31,469 bases of DNA from Candidatus Hydrogenedentes bacterium UBA2224 (lineage in GTDB: Bacteria; Hydrogenedentota; Hydrogenedentia; Hydrogenedentales; SLHB01), in assembly GCA_002348185.1 (NCBI GenBank), contig DDYW01000190.1:1-31469 (forward strand). The letters are read 5' to 3'. The notes beneath the pieces were generated by a model. The model was given only the letters and a program-made list of their open reading frames with translations, did no database searches and was not told the DNA's origin. A program made the position numbers and the translations under genes. Positions 8,036 through 18,100 of this stretch are shown in pieces. Numbering within the stretch: position 1 is the first letter of the stretch; each line of letters begins with the position of its first letter.

Positions 8036-10409
8036 ATTCAGCATAGACGATGTAGACCGGCTGGTGGCGGAAACCGGTCACGGCAAGGAGGCCGTGATAC
8101 CGATACTTCACGCGCTTCAGGACCGGTACCGCTACCTTCCCGACGCCGCGCTCGCGCGGGTCTGCGAGATCACCGAGATTACGCCGGCGACCATCGAGGG
8201 CGTCGCGACGTTCTTCACCCGGTTTCGGCGGCGGCCGATGGGGGAACATGCGATCCGGGTCTGCGACGGGACGGCGTGCCACGTCAAGGGGGCCCCTGCG
8301 GTGTTCGACGCGTTCACTAAGGCGCTTGACCTGGGCTCCGGCGAGGACACGGACAAGCAGGGGCAATTCACCGTGCAGCGCGTGGCCTGTCTCGGCTGCT
8401 GCACGCTCGCGCCCGCGGTGCAGATCGATCACGTAACCTACGGGCATGTGCAGCCGGAGAAGGTCTCAGATCTGCTGGAGGATTTTCTGGCGAGCGAAGC
8501 CGACCGGAAGGCGCGCCCGCTCAAACACTATGCCGAAGATGCGGCGGGCGCGGGCGAGATCCGGGTTGGCCTGGGTTCCTGCTGCATCGCGGGGGGGAGC
8601 GACAAGGTCCGCGTTGCCCTGGAAGACGTACTGCAGACGGTTGACGCATCGGTTCGCGTCAAACGGGTAAGCTGCGTGGGCATGTGCCACCAGACCCCCC
8701 TGCTGGAGGTGCGTCTGCCGGGCCGGCCGCCCAGCCTCTATGCGAAGGTGCAGGCCGAAGACGTGGGTGAAATCGTGCGCCGGCACTTTGCGCCGCGCAC
8801 GCGCAGTGTCCGCGTCCGCACCGGTATCGGCCACTGGCTGGAACGCCTCTATACGGGGGATCACCGCGACGTGCTCGAGCGGCACGGCATCGACGTGCGC
8901 GACCGCCCCGTCGCGGCTTTCCTGAGCAAACAGCAACGGCTGGCTACGGAATACTGCGGCGAAATCGATCCCGTCGATCTCGACGAATACCTGCGCTTGA
9001 GAGGATTCGAAGCGCTTGCCCGATGCCTGCCGGGATCGGCCCATACCGGCGGGCCGTCGTGTGCGCGCCTGGATTCGGAGGCCATCATCGGCGAGCTTCG
9101 CGCGAGCGGACTTCGCGGCAGGGGCGGCGCGGGGTTCCCGACGGCGCGGAAATGGGACGCCGTGCGGGGAGCCGCGGGCGAACGCAAATACGTGATCTGC
9201 AATGGCGACGAAGGGGACCCCGGCGCGTTCATGGACCGCATGATCCTGGAGTCGTACCCGTTCCGGGTCATTGAGGGGATGATTATCGGGTCGCTTGCCG
9301 TCGGCGCGCACGAGGGATTCCTGTACATCCGCGCGGAGTACCCGCTGGCCATCGCGCGGATCGAGGAAGCGCTTCGCATCGCTGAGGCGGCGGGATATCT
9401 TGGCGACGACATCCGCGGCAGCGGCCATGCCTTCCGGTTGCGCGTCGTCGAAGGCGCGGGCGCGTTTGTCTGCGGCGAGGAGACGGCCCTGCTGGCGGCA
9501 ATGGAAGGGCGCCGGGCGACGCCGAACATCCGGCCGCCCTACCCGGCGCTGGAAGGTCTGCACGGTTGCCCTACGCTGGTGAATAACACGGAGACCTTCG
9601 CGCTGGTGCCGTGGATTCTGCGGCACGGCGCGGCGGCCTTCGCGGCCTTTGGCACCGCGCACAGCCGGGGCACCAAGGTGTTCTCGCTGGCCGGCAAGGT
9701 GAACCGGGGCGGCCTCATCGAGGTGCCAATGGGCACCTCGATTCGCGAGATCGTGGAAGACATCGGCGGAGGTGTCCAGGGCGGAAAGCAGTTCAAGGCC
9801 GTGCAGGTGGGCGGCCCCTCGGGAGGGTGCATTCCCGCCGCGCTGATCGACACCCCGGTGGATTATGAGGCGCTGACGGCGGCGGGCGCCATGATGGGGT
9901 CCGGGGGACTGGTGGTTCTCGACGAGAGCGACTGCATGGTCGAGATGACGCGGTATTTCCTGTCATTCACGCAACTGGAGTCTTGCGGAAAATGTACGCC
10001 GTGCCGGGTGGGCACGAAGCGCATGCTCGAGATTGTCGAACGCCTGTGCGAGGGGAAGGCCGAGCCGGTGGATCTGGCCGAACTGGAGACGCTGGCTCGC
10101 GTTGTCAAAGAGAATAGTCTGTGCGGGCTGGGCAAGACCGCCCCGAACCCCGTCCTGACCACGATGCGGTATTTCCGGGAGGAGTTCGAGGCGCACGCGG
10201 AGGGGCGGTGTCCGGCGGGCAGGTGCAAGAGCCTGATCACCTATTCGATCACCGGGGATTGCATCGGGTGCACCAAATGCGCGGTCAACTGCCCCTCGGG
10301 CGCCATCGCGTTCCGGCCCTACGAACAACACGAGATCGACCCGGCCGTGTGTACCCGGTGCAACGGGTGTTTTGAGATCTGTCCGGTCGACGCTGTCAAG
10401 GTGGAATGA
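8022..10409 (+). CDS. NuoE-NuoF-ferredoxin fusion, NADH-oxidising flavin/Fe-S subunit
   Basis: From the ATG at 8022 the protein has 795 residues; upstream in-frame ATG is inside the previous gene. Domains in order: NuoE-like thioredoxin fold with the 2Fe-2S set C81, C86, C123, C127; a second thioredoxin-like domain (about 178-256) with C187/C188, C218, C222; NuoF with the glycine-rich loop G-R-G-G-A-G-F-P (366-373), N-G-D-E-G-D-P-G-A-F (394-403), G-A-F-V-C-G-E-E-T-A-L and N3-type 4Fe-4S ligands C655, C658, C661, C701; and a C-terminal 2[4Fe-4S] ferredoxin (C747-C757 and C777-C787). This is the layout of HydB/HndC-type diaphorase subunits, here with NuoE fused at the front. It should oxidise NADH, or reduce NAD+, in the cytosol. 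No hydrogenase or formate dehydrogenase subunit is present. Confidence 0.92.
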   Translation: MPRTEFSIDDVDRLVAETGHGKEAVIPILHALQDRYRYLPDAALARVCEITEITPATIEGVATFFTRFRRRPMGEHAIRVCDGTACHVKGAPAVFDAFTKALDLGSGEDTDKQGQFTVQRVACLGCCTLAPAVQIDHVTYGHVQPEKVSDLLEDFLASEADRKARPLKHYAEDAAGAGEIRVGLGSCCIAGGSDKVRVALEDVLQTVDASVRVKRVSCVGMCHQTPLLEVRLPGRPPSLYAKVQAEDVGEIVRRHFAPRTRSVRVRTGIGHWLERLYTGDHRDVLERHGIDVRDRPVAAFLSKQQRLATEYCGEIDPVDLDEYLRLRGFEALARCLPGSAHTGGPSCARLDSEAIIGELRASGLRGRGGAGFPTARKWDAVRGAAGERKYVICNGDEGDPGAFMDRMILESYPFRVIEGMIIGSLAVGAHEGFLYIRAEYPLAIARIEEALRIAEAAGYLGDDIRGSGHAFRLRVVEGAGAFVCGEETALLAAMEGRRATPNIRPPYPALEGLHGCPTLVNNTETFALVPWILRHGAAAFAAFGTAHSRGTKVFSLAGKVNRGGLIEVPMGTSIREIVEDIGGGVQGGKQFKAVQVGGPSGGCIPAALIDTPVDYEALTAAGAMMGSGGLVVLDESDCMVEMTRYFLSFTQLESCGKCTPCRVGTKRMLEIVERLCEGKAEPVDLAELETLARVVKENSLCGLGKTAPNPVLTTMRYFREEFEAHAEGRCPAGRCKSLITYSITGDCIGCTKCAVNCPSGAIAFRPYEQHEIDPAVCTRCNGCFEICPVDAVKVE

Positions 10410-10413
10410 ACAG

Positions 10414-11901
10414 ATGCCGCGATTACGCATAGACGGAAACAGCGTGGACGTCCCGGTGGAGGCGACGGTTCTGGAGGCGGCCGCCCTCGCCGGGATTGAC
10501 ATTCCCGCGCTGTGCCATGTGCCCGGTCTGCGCCCGCAGACCTCGTGCATGCTTTGTGTGGTCGAGGACAAGCGATCCGGCAAGACCTTTCCGTCCTGCT
10601 CGACCCGGGCCGAGGACGGGATGATCATTGAGACTGGCACCGAGGCGCTTCGTGCTGCACGGAAGGAAGTTCTTCAACTGCTCCTGAGCGAGCATGTGGG
10701 CGATTGCGAGGCGCCCTGCCGGCGTATTTGCCCCGCGGCGCTCGAAGTGCCCCTGATGATGCGCACGGTGGCCGCGGGCGATCGGGATGCCGCGGCCCGG
10801 CTGGCGCAGGCGGCGCTTATCCTGCCTGAAACCCTGGGCTGGGTGTGCAATGCGCCGTGTGAACGCGGGTGCCATCGGGGGAGTTTCGACGAGCCCTTGC
10901 TCATCAAGGAAATGCACCGGCGCCTGGCGCACGAGGTCCCGAGCGCGCGCGGCATTGCGTTCGCGGCGGGCCCGTCCAGCGGGAAATGTGTGGCCATTGT
11001 GGGTGGCGGCGTGGCCGGGCTGGCGGCGGCCTGGACGCTCGCCCTGCGGGGGCACGCATGCACGCTGTATGAACGCGAGGCGCGTTGCGGCGGGCCCTTG
11101 CGTGACCTCAACGAGGCCGAGCTGCCCCGCGCGGTGTTTGACGCCGAAGTACAGAACATCATCGGGCTGGGCGTTGACTTGCGCACCGGATGTACCGTTG
11201 GCCGCGACGTCGCCATGGAGGAATTGCTGGGGACCTTCGATGCGGTGCTTCTCGCCTGCCAGGACGATACCCTGGAAGACGCGGAAGACGAGGAACACGT
11301 ATTCACGGCGATCGAGTTTCCGATGGCGGTGAATGCGGTTGCCGAGGGGAAGGGCGTGGCGGACGAGGTGGATCGCTTTCTGCGCGGCCTGCCGTCCGTG
11401 CCGCGCCGGAAGCCGTTTGATTGCCGCCTGGTCGAGGTGCGGGAACCTGAGAAGGCCGCGTTTGCGGCGCATCGCATGGACCCCGCTACGCATGGACGGG
11501 GGCGTGAGCGCGATGCCATCGAGGCCGAGGCGAGGCGCTGCCTGCACTGCGACTGCCTGAAACTGGAGTCCTGCAAGCTCCGGCAATATGCGACGGAATA
11601 CGGCGCAAATCAGTTTGCCTACCGGGACGTGAACCGCCCGTCGATCGAGACGGCGCTGGTCGCCGGTTCCGTGGTATTTGAACCGGGAAAATGCATTCGC
11701 TGCGGTCTCTGCGTTGAAATCACGGCGGTTCGGGGAGAGCCCTGGGGGATGGCGTTTGTGCAGCGCGGGTTTGACGCGCGGGTTCGGCCGGCGTTAGGGC
11801 ATTCGCTGGAGGACGCGTTAACAAAGACCGCGCGGGAATGTGTCGAGGCGTGTCCTACGGCGGCCTTTGCGTGGCGTGACCGTGAGGAGCGGGAGTCATG
11901 A
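10414..11901 (+). CDS. 2Fe-2S / GltD-like FAD protein lacking the NAD(P)H domain
   Basis: 495 residues from the ATG at 10414, four bases after the NuoEF stop. An N-terminal plant-type 2Fe-2S domain (C34, C45, C48, C62) is followed by a GltD-type Fe-S helical domain (C98, C102, C106 and C145, C149, C153) and an FAD Rossmann motif V-A-I-V-G-G-G-V-A-G-L-A-A-A (193-206). The C-terminus has a cysteine cluster C376, C379, C381, C387 and a ferredoxin-like set C427, C430, C433, C476, C480. In GltD relatives a second Rossmann domain of about 150 residues binds NAD(P)H and is followed by a Gly-Asp FAD motif. Here the sequence runs from F-D-A-V-L-L-A (275-281) almost directly to V-F-T-A-I-E-F, so that domain is absent and the Gly-Asp is lost. 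It is likely an internal electron-transfer subunit partnered with NuoEF. Confidence 0.85.
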   Translation: MPRLRIDGNSVDVPVEATVLEAAALAGIDIPALCHVPGLRPQTSCMLCVVEDKRSGKTFPSCSTRAEDGMIIETGTEALRAARKEVLQLLLSEHVGDCEAPCRRICPAALEVPLMMRTVAAGDRDAAARLAQAALILPETLGWVCNAPCERGCHRGSFDEPLLIKEMHRRLAHEVPSARGIAFAAGPSSGKCVAIVGGGVAGLAAAWTLALRGHACTLYEREARCGGPLRDLNEAELPRAVFDAEVQNIIGLGVDLRTGCTVGRDVAMEELLGTFDAVLLACQDDTLEDAEDEEHVFTAIEFPMAVNAVAEGKGVADEVDRFLRGLPSVPRRKPFDCRLVEVREPEKAAFAAHRMDPATHGRGRERDAIEAEARRCLHCDCLKLESCKLRQYATEYGANQFAYRDVNRPSIETALVAGSVVFEPGKCIRCGLCVEITAVRGEPWGMAFVQRGFDARVRPALGHSLEDALTKTARECVEACPTAAFAWRDREERES

Positions 11902-13190
11902 AAGTTGTACAACTGATTCCGGGCACCGGCGGGACGTTCTACTGCCAGAACTGCATGCGCGACGGCGCGTTGATGCGCGCCTTGCGCGGGCGCGGGGTCG
12001 ACGTGACGCTCGTGCCGATGTACTTGCCGCTGACGGTGGACGCGGAAGGCCTGGAGAAGCACGCGCCGGTGTTTTTCGGCGGTATCAACGTGTATTTGCA
12101 GCAGAAGTTCAGCCTGTTCCGCAGGACGCCGCGCTGGTTGGACCGGTTTTTCGACTCCCGCTGGATGCTGAAACAGGCGGCGGCGCGCGAAGGCTCGACC
12201 AGCGCCGCGGCCTTGGGTCCGATGACGCTTTCCATGCTGCAGGGGCGTCTCGGAAACCAGCGGAAGGAAATCGAACGGCTGACGGCATGGCTCAAGGGCC
12301 ACGAGAAGCCGGACCTGATCCACGCGTCGAATTCGCTGCTTCTCGGGGTCGCGACGGAGTTGAAGCGCGCGTTAAAGGTCCCGTTGGTGTGCACGCTCCA
12401 GGACGAGCACACGTGGCTGGACGTCATTCCCGAACCGCACGGTACTCAATGTTGGAAGACCATGTCGGAGCGGGGCCGCGAAGTCGACGCGTTTATTGCG
12501 GTGAGCGACTGGTACGCCGGGGTGATGGCCGGCCGCATGGGCATCCCGCGCGAGCGGCTGGCCGTGGCGCCGGTGGGCATCGAATTCGACGATATGGAAC
12601 CCGTGCCCGCGCCCGCGGAGCCGCCCGCGATCGGGTATCTCTCCCGCATGAGCGAAAGTCTGGGTCTTGGAACGCTGGTGGACGCGTTTATCGAATTGAA
12701 AGAAGCGGGGACTATTCCCAACCTCAAGCTGCGCGTTACGGGGGGGCAGACCGCGGAAGACGCCCGTTTTCTCGAGGGGGTTGAGTCCACATTGCGGCGC
12801 CGGAATCTGCAGGACGACGTCGAGTTCGTTGCGCATTTCGACCGGGCGTCGCGCCATGCGTTCCTGCGTTCGCTGTCGGTGGTGTCGGTGCCGGTTCCGG
12901 GCGGCGAGGCGTTCGGCACGTTCATGATTGAGGCGCTGGCATGCGGGGTCCCCGTTGTGCAGCCGGCCGAGGGCGCGTTTCCCGAGATTATCGAAAAGAC
13001 CGGCGGGGGCATCCTGTACGATCCGAAGGCGCCCAACGGTCTGAAGAACGCGCTCCAGGAGCTTCTAGGCGATCGGGCCCGGGCCCACGAACTGGGCCGG
13101 CGCGGGCGCGAGGCGGTGCTTGCGCGGTACAGTGTAGAGACGACGATGGAGAACGTTCTGGCCGTCTACGAATCGCTGGTGACACCATGA
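11898..13190 (+). CDS. GT-B fold glycosyltransferase, family 4-like
   Basis: 430 residues. The N-terminus shows a G-T-G-G-T-F-Y-C-Q-N-C-x-R-D motif (residues 9-22), typical of one GT4 subgroup. The C-terminal half has the nucleotide-sugar binding E-x7-E motif (E-A-F-G-T-F-M-I-E), followed by A-L-A-C-G-V-P-V-V and a closing helix with R-Y-S-V-E-T. It should transfer a sugar from a nucleotide-sugar donor on the cytosolic side; the acceptor cannot be told from sequence. Start and stop both form ATGA overlaps with neighbours, so it is co-translated with the redox genes and the downstream propeller lipoprotein. That suggests glycosylation of an envelope component of the same system, or plain operon hitch-hiking. 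Confidence 0.88.
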   Translation: MKVVQLIPGTGGTFYCQNCMRDGALMRALRGRGVDVTLVPMYLPLTVDAEGLEKHAPVFFGGINVYLQQKFSLFRRTPRWLDRFFDSRWMLKQAAAREGSTSAAALGPMTLSMLQGRLGNQRKEIERLTAWLKGHEKPDLIHASNSLLLGVATELKRALKVPLVCTLQDEHTWLDVIPEPHGTQCWKTMSERGREVDAFIAVSDWYAGVMAGRMGIPRERLAVAPVGIEFDDMEPVPAPAEPPAIGYLSRMSESLGLGTLVDAFIELKEAGTIPNLKLRVTGGQTAEDARFLEGVESTLRRRNLQDDVEFVAHFDRASRHAFLRSLSVVSVPVPGGEAFGTFMIEALACGVPVVQPAEGAFPEIIEKTGGGILYDPKAPNGLKNALQELLGDRARAHELGRRGREAVLARYSVETTMENVLAVYESLVTP

Positions 13191-14422
13191 GAGCCCGTAT
13201 CCAATGCCTGCGGCCTGGCCTGTTGCTGCTTTTTCTGTGTGTGATCGGCTGCGGCCGAGAGGCCTCCGCGCCGCCGGAGCCGGGCTTGTCCGAACCGGCG
13301 GCCGAGACGCTTGTGGCGCCGAAGACGAATCCGGAAGTCTCCTGGAACACGTATCATGGTGCGTTCTCGCTCAGCGGAGTCGCCGACACCTCCCTGCCGG
13401 ACGAATTAACCCCGGCCTGGCGTTTTCTGGCGGGGGCGCCCGTGATCAGCACGCCGGTGGCGGGAGGGGGGCGCATCTATTTCGTTAACACCCAGGGCAC
13501 CATCTTCGCGGTGAACCCCGAAGGCGTGGAGATCTGGTCAACAACGATGCCGCGCGAAGCGGTGGACCAGTGGTCCGCGAAGCAGCATCAGATCGACGCT
13601 CCCCTTACGTATTTTCGCGAAACGCTGCTGGCGGGTTCGCTGGACGGCATCCTGTTTGCGCTGGAGGCGGGTTCGGGCGCGGTAAAATGGCAGGCGGATC
13701 TGGATGGCACAATCCTCGGGGCGGCGAACCTCGCGCTGGTCGTCCCCAGGGAGGGCGGCGCGCCAGTCGCGAGGGTGTATGTTATCGAGCAGGGGAGCGG
13801 CGTGCTTCATTGCCTGGATTTCGAGACGGGGCAGGCCGTCTGGCAGTCAACCGGTGTCGAACGTTGCGACGGTTCGCCGGGCATTGGCGGCGGGACGGTG
13901 GTGTTCGGGAGTTGCGCGGCGGCACTGCATGTTTTCTCGGCGGAAACCGGTGAGCGGCTGCGCGATATCGCGGTGGGCGACGAATCGCAGGTGGCCGGAG
14001 GGGTGGCCGTTCTCGGGGAGGAGCTGTATTCGGGGAGCCGCAGCGGTCTGGTGCTCCGGGCAGCGGCGTCCACGGGCGCGGTTGTGTGGCGCCATACCGA
14101 CTGCGTCGCCGAGGTATTCACCACTCCCGCTGTGAATGATGACCGGGTCATCTTCGGATGCGCGGAGGGCGACATCCATGCTCTCGCGCGGGAGTCCGGC
14201 AAGCCGGCGTGGACCGTGCAGACGGGAGGCGCGGCAACTTCTCCCGTGATCGCCGGGGACCGGGTGGTCGCGGGTTCGAGAGGCACGCTTCTTCTGCTGC
14301 GGCTTGACGATGGGCAGAAGCTGTGGTCCCATGACGTCAGTGACGAGATCACCGCGCCTGCCGTTGTCGGCGGTCTGGTGATTGTGGGATGCGACGACGG
14401 AACCGTAGCCGCGTTCCGGTAG
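13187..14422 (+). CDS. PQQ-like beta-propeller lipoprotein (BamB-like)
   Basis: 411 residues from the ATG overlapping the glycosyltransferase stop. The signal peptide ends in a lipobox V-I-G-C with the lipidated cysteine at residue 22, followed by a Pro/Glu-rich linker. The propeller region (about 55-411) has regular PQQ-like blades such as I-F-A-V-N-P-E-G, L-F-A-L-E-A-G-S-G-A-V-K-W and C-L-D-F-E-T-G-Q-A-V-W. BamB is the best-known propeller lipoprotein of this kind, but overall similarity to BamB proper is not established here. Residue +2 after the cysteine is Gly rather than Asp, so the E. coli retention rule would predict the outer membrane. Twenty-four bases downstream begins a Lol/MacB-type transporter that could handle it. 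Confidence 0.85.
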   Translation: MRARIQCLRPGLLLLFLCVIGCGREASAPPEPGLSEPAAETLVAPKTNPEVSWNTYHGAFSLSGVADTSLPDELTPAWRFLAGAPVISTPVAGGGRIYFVNTQGTIFAVNPEGVEIWSTTMPREAVDQWSAKQHQIDAPLTYFRETLLAGSLDGILFALEAGSGAVKWQADLDGTILGAANLALVVPREGGAPVARVYVIEQGSGVLHCLDFETGQAVWQSTGVERCDGSPGIGGGTVVFGSCAAALHVFSAETGERLRDIAVGDESQVAGGVAVLGEELYSGSRSGLVLRAAASTGAVVWRHTDCVAEVFTTPAVNDDRVIFGCAEGDIHALARESGKPAWTVQTGGAATSPVIAGDRVVAGSRGTLLLLRLDDGQKLWSHDVSDEITAPAVVGGLVIVGCDDGTVAAFR

Positions 14423-14446
14423 GCGGCGGTCGGGAGGCGTCTGTAG

Positions 14447-15142
14447 ATGAGTGAGTCAGCAGTCCTGCTTGACGTGCGCGACGTAACAAAATCCTATGCC
14501 GCGTCCCCGGTTGCGCTGGAGGTGTTGAAGGGCGTCAATCTGAGCCTGAGGCGGGGGGAGTCGGTCGCCGTGGTGGGGCCGTCGGGCTGCGGCAAGAGCA
14601 CGTTGCTAAATCTGATCGGCGCGCTGGATACGCCCAGTTCCGGTTCGATTTGGTTTGAGGGTCGCGCTCTGGATGGGTTGAATCACCGGGAGCTGGCGCG
14701 ATTCCGAAACGCTTCCGTGGGATTCGTGTTTCAGTTTCACCATCTGTTGCCCCAGTGTACGGCGCTCGAGAACGTGCTGGTTCCGGCGCTCGTGAACGGC
14801 GGCGCGCGCGACCGGAGAGCCCGCGCGCTCGAGTTGCTGGAGCGCGTGGGACTGGGTGAACGCGCCGGCTACCGGCCTGGACAGCTCTCGGGCGGAGAGC
14901 GCCAGCGCGTGGCCGTGGTACGGGCGCTGATCAACCGGCCGCGCCTGCTGCTTGCCGACGAGCCGACGGGCGCGCTCAATGAAGAAGGCGCCGCGAAACT
15001 CGTTGCGCTGCTGCTCGAACTCAGCCGGGAAGAAGACATGACGCTCCTGGTGGTCACGCACGCCGGGCAGGTCGCGGCGCAAATGGATCGAATCCTGGAA
15101 CTGCGCGCCGGGCGGCTTGAACCGGGGGAGCGGGGGACATGA
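14447..15142 (+). CDS. ABC transporter ATPase, LolD/MacB type
   Basis: 231 residues with all ABC motifs: Walker A G-P-S-G-C-G-K-S-T (44-52), a Q-loop in F-V-F-Q-F-H-H-L-L-P, signature L-S-G-G-E-R-Q-R-V-A, Walker B L-L-L-A-D-E-P and an H-loop T-H-A. Length and sequence fit the LolD/FtsE/MacB group, which powers mechanotransmission by FtsX-type permeases rather than substrate tunnelling. Its stop overlaps the permease start as ATGA. GGGAGG lies about 13 bases before the ATG. Together with the next gene it should form an inner-membrane complex acting on envelope lipoproteins, peptidoglycan enzymes or an exported compound; no dedicated adaptor protein is encoded nearby. Confidence 0.92.
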   Translation: MSESAVLLDVRDVTKSYAASPVALEVLKGVNLSLRRGESVAVVGPSGCGKSTLLNLIGALDTPSSGSIWFEGRALDGLNHRELARFRNASVGFVFQFHHLLPQCTALENVLVPALVNGGARDRRARALELLERVGLGERAGYRPGQLSGGERQRVAVVRALINRPRLLLADEPTGALNEEGAAKLVALLLELSREEDMTLLVVTHAGQVAAQMDRILELRAGRLEPGERGT

Positions 15143-18100
15143 GCATTCTGAGGCTGGTGTGGAACAGCCTTCGGTTCCATTGGCGGATGCATGCGGGCGC
15201 CGCCTCAGGCACGGCACTGGCCGCGGCGATCCTCACCGGCGCGCTCCTGGTGGGGGACAGCGCGGATTATTCGCTGCGCACCTATGCGCTAGCGCGTCTC
15301 GGGTCGATTCATTACGCCGTGGAATCACGCGGCGGTTTTTTTTCGGAGGGGTTCGTCGGGGACCTGCGCGGCCGGGTAGCGGCCCCGGCTGTTCCCGCGC
15401 TTACGGTGCGCGGCATGGCCCTGGCGGGGGATGGGAGCGACGCGCGACAGATCAACCAGGTAAGCGTGGTTGGCGTCCCGCCGGAATTCCGCTCGTTCGA
15501 TTCAGGGGCCGCCGTGTCGCCGGGGGCATACGAGACGGCCCTGAACGAGCGTCTCGCGGAGGCCCTGGGGGTTCACGAAGGGGACCGGGTGGCGCTGCGC
15601 ATCACGAAGCCGGGTCTCCTGCCGCGTGATGCTCCGCTTTCCTCGGGCGCCGGGGATGCTTCGGTGCGCGCGCTCTGCACGGTCAGCGCGATACTGCCCG
15701 ATGCCGGGCTGGGCCGATTCAGTCTCACTCCGGCTCAGGCGGCGCCCTACAATGCCTTTGTAGATCTTCGGTGGCTCCAGAGCCAGCTCGGGCTTGAGGG
15801 GCGGGTGAACCTGGCGCTCGTGGGGGAGGGCGTGGACCAGGCCGCACTGGAAAACGCGATGAAAACGGTCTGGCGTCCGGACCACGTGGGCCTCACGCTG
15901 CGAACGCATCCCGGCGGGACCATTCAACTGGAGACGGACCGGATTTACCTGCGCAGGGCGGTCGCTAAAGCTGCCCTTGCTTTGCCGGGGGCCCGCGGCA
16001 CGCTCTCGTACCTCGTGAATTCCATCTCCCGGGGGGCGCGGTCGACCCCGTATTCGTTCGCCACGGCCGGCCCGGCGCCTGACGATATGCGCGACGACGA
16101 GGTGGTGATCAACCGCTGGCTCGCGGATGAACTTGAGGCGAAACCGGGCGACGAGATCGAGGTGCGGTACTTCGAATTCACGCCGTCGAACCAGTTCATC
16201 GAGCGAACCCGCACGTTCACGGTGCACAGCATCGTTGAAATGGCGGGTCTGGAGGCCGAGCGCGACCTGATGCCCCGGTTTCCGGGATTGACTGACGTCG
16301 AACGCCGCGAAGACTGGGACATCGGTATGCCTCTGGACGATGAACGGCTCAGCGATGAGGCCAACGAGGCGTATTGGGACGCATTCGGGCCCACGCCCAA
16401 GTTCTTCTGTACGCTCGCCGCGGGACAGGCGATGTGGGGGAACCGTTACGGCGATTTGATGACGGTCCGGTTCCCGGCAGACGTGACGCCGGAGAACGCC
16501 ATCACCGACGCGCTTCGCGGCGGCGTGGCGCCCGAGGAGGCGGGCTTGTCGTTGTTGCCCGTACGTGAGCAGGCGTTCGAGGCTGTCGAACAGGCGATCG
16601 ACCTGGGCGGTCTCTTTCTGGGGATGAGCTTCTTTCTGATCGCGGCCGCGCTCATCCTGACCGCGTTGCTGTTTGTTTTCGGGGTGCAGCACCGGGCTGG
16701 GGAGATGGGGGTGCTGCTTGCGCTGGGGTTTCGCGCGCCGCGGGTACGCGCCCTGTTCCTGGTGGAATCGGCGGCAAGCGCCATACCGGGCGCGGTACTC
16801 GGCGCGGCGGCCAGCACGCTGTACACGCGCGCTCTTATCTACGGGTTGACGCACTACTGGCAGGGCGCGGTGGCCCACACCCACATCCTCTATCATGCGG
16901 CCCCGGGGACGGTTCTGACCGGCGCCGCCGTCAGCCTGGTCTGCGCGCTCGCCGCCATGGGCCTCGCCATGTGGCGGCAGACGAATCATGCTCCGCGGGA
17001 CCTGCTCACCATGGATTTCTCGCAGGAAGTTTTGCCTGAGGCGTCGCGCCGCCGCCACGCGCCTGCGCTGTGGCCTGCGGCGGTTCTTTTCGTGGCGGCA
17101 CTGGGATTGATCGGGCATGCGTTGATTGCGGGGACGGCGGATGTGGCGCTGGTCTTTTTCGCAGCCGGGGCACTGCTCCTCGTATCGGGCGTGGGCGTTC
17201 TCCGCTGGGTTCTCGGGCGCATGAGTGCGCCGGGCTCGGTGGAGCGGCTCACGTTCATGTCGCTGGCGCTGGAAAATGCCGCGCGCCGCCGGGGCCGGAG
17301 CCTGAGTGTTGCGGCGCTGCTCGCCACGGGGGCGTTTCTCGTGCTGGCGGTCTCTTCGATGCAGACCGACGTCACGGCCGATGCCGACAAGCGCTCCTCC
17401 GGCGCGGGCGGGTTCGAATTGTTCGCCGAGACGACGTTCCCACTTGGCGGGAATCCGGCGGACACCCTCGCCGGGGATGACGCGACCGTTGTGGCGCTGC
17501 GTGTGCATGATGGCGATGATGCCAGCTGCCTGAACCTGAACCGTGCGCAATCCCCCCGGATCCTGGGGGTAAACGCGGACGCGATGTCCGGGCTTCGCGC
17601 GTTTCTGCCGGAGAACCACCAGGCCGACGTGTGGTCCTTGCTCACGTGGGAACTGCGCGGCGGCGCGGTGCCCGCCCTGGTGGGGGATGCCGACACGGCC
17701 CTGTGGGGGCTACAGAAAAAGACCGGTGTCGAAGACGGCGATTCGCTTATCTACCGGGACGACGATGGCAACGAGGTGGCATTGAAACTGGTGGGACACC
17801 TTCCCATGCGGCTTTCGGTGTTTCAGGGGACCATTCTGATTTCTGACGCGTGGTTCACCCGGCTGTTCCCGTCCGAGCCGGGTTTTCGCGTCTTTCTTGT
17901 CGATACGCCGCCCGGCCAGGCCGACGCCGTCGCTTCCAGTCTGAACAAGGCCTTTGAGCGGGAAGGCATGGATGCGGAATCTTCTGCGGAACGTCTTCGA
18001 CGGTTCTATGCGGTGGAATCCACCTATCTGGCGATGTTTCTGGTACTCGGTGGTCTGGGTATGGTGCTGGGCAGTGCGGCCCTGGGGATAGTGGTGTTGC

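Noticed and set aside
8022..10409. Bifurcating hydrogenase or respiratory complex I locus
   Set aside because: Only the NADH-oxidising module is present; there is no hydrogenase subunit and no NuoA-D or proton-pumping subunit.
15502..17619. Long open frame of 705 codons on the - strand
   Set aside because: Antisense to the FtsX permease, whose motifs and membrane segments are clear; the antisense product is Arg-rich and featureless.
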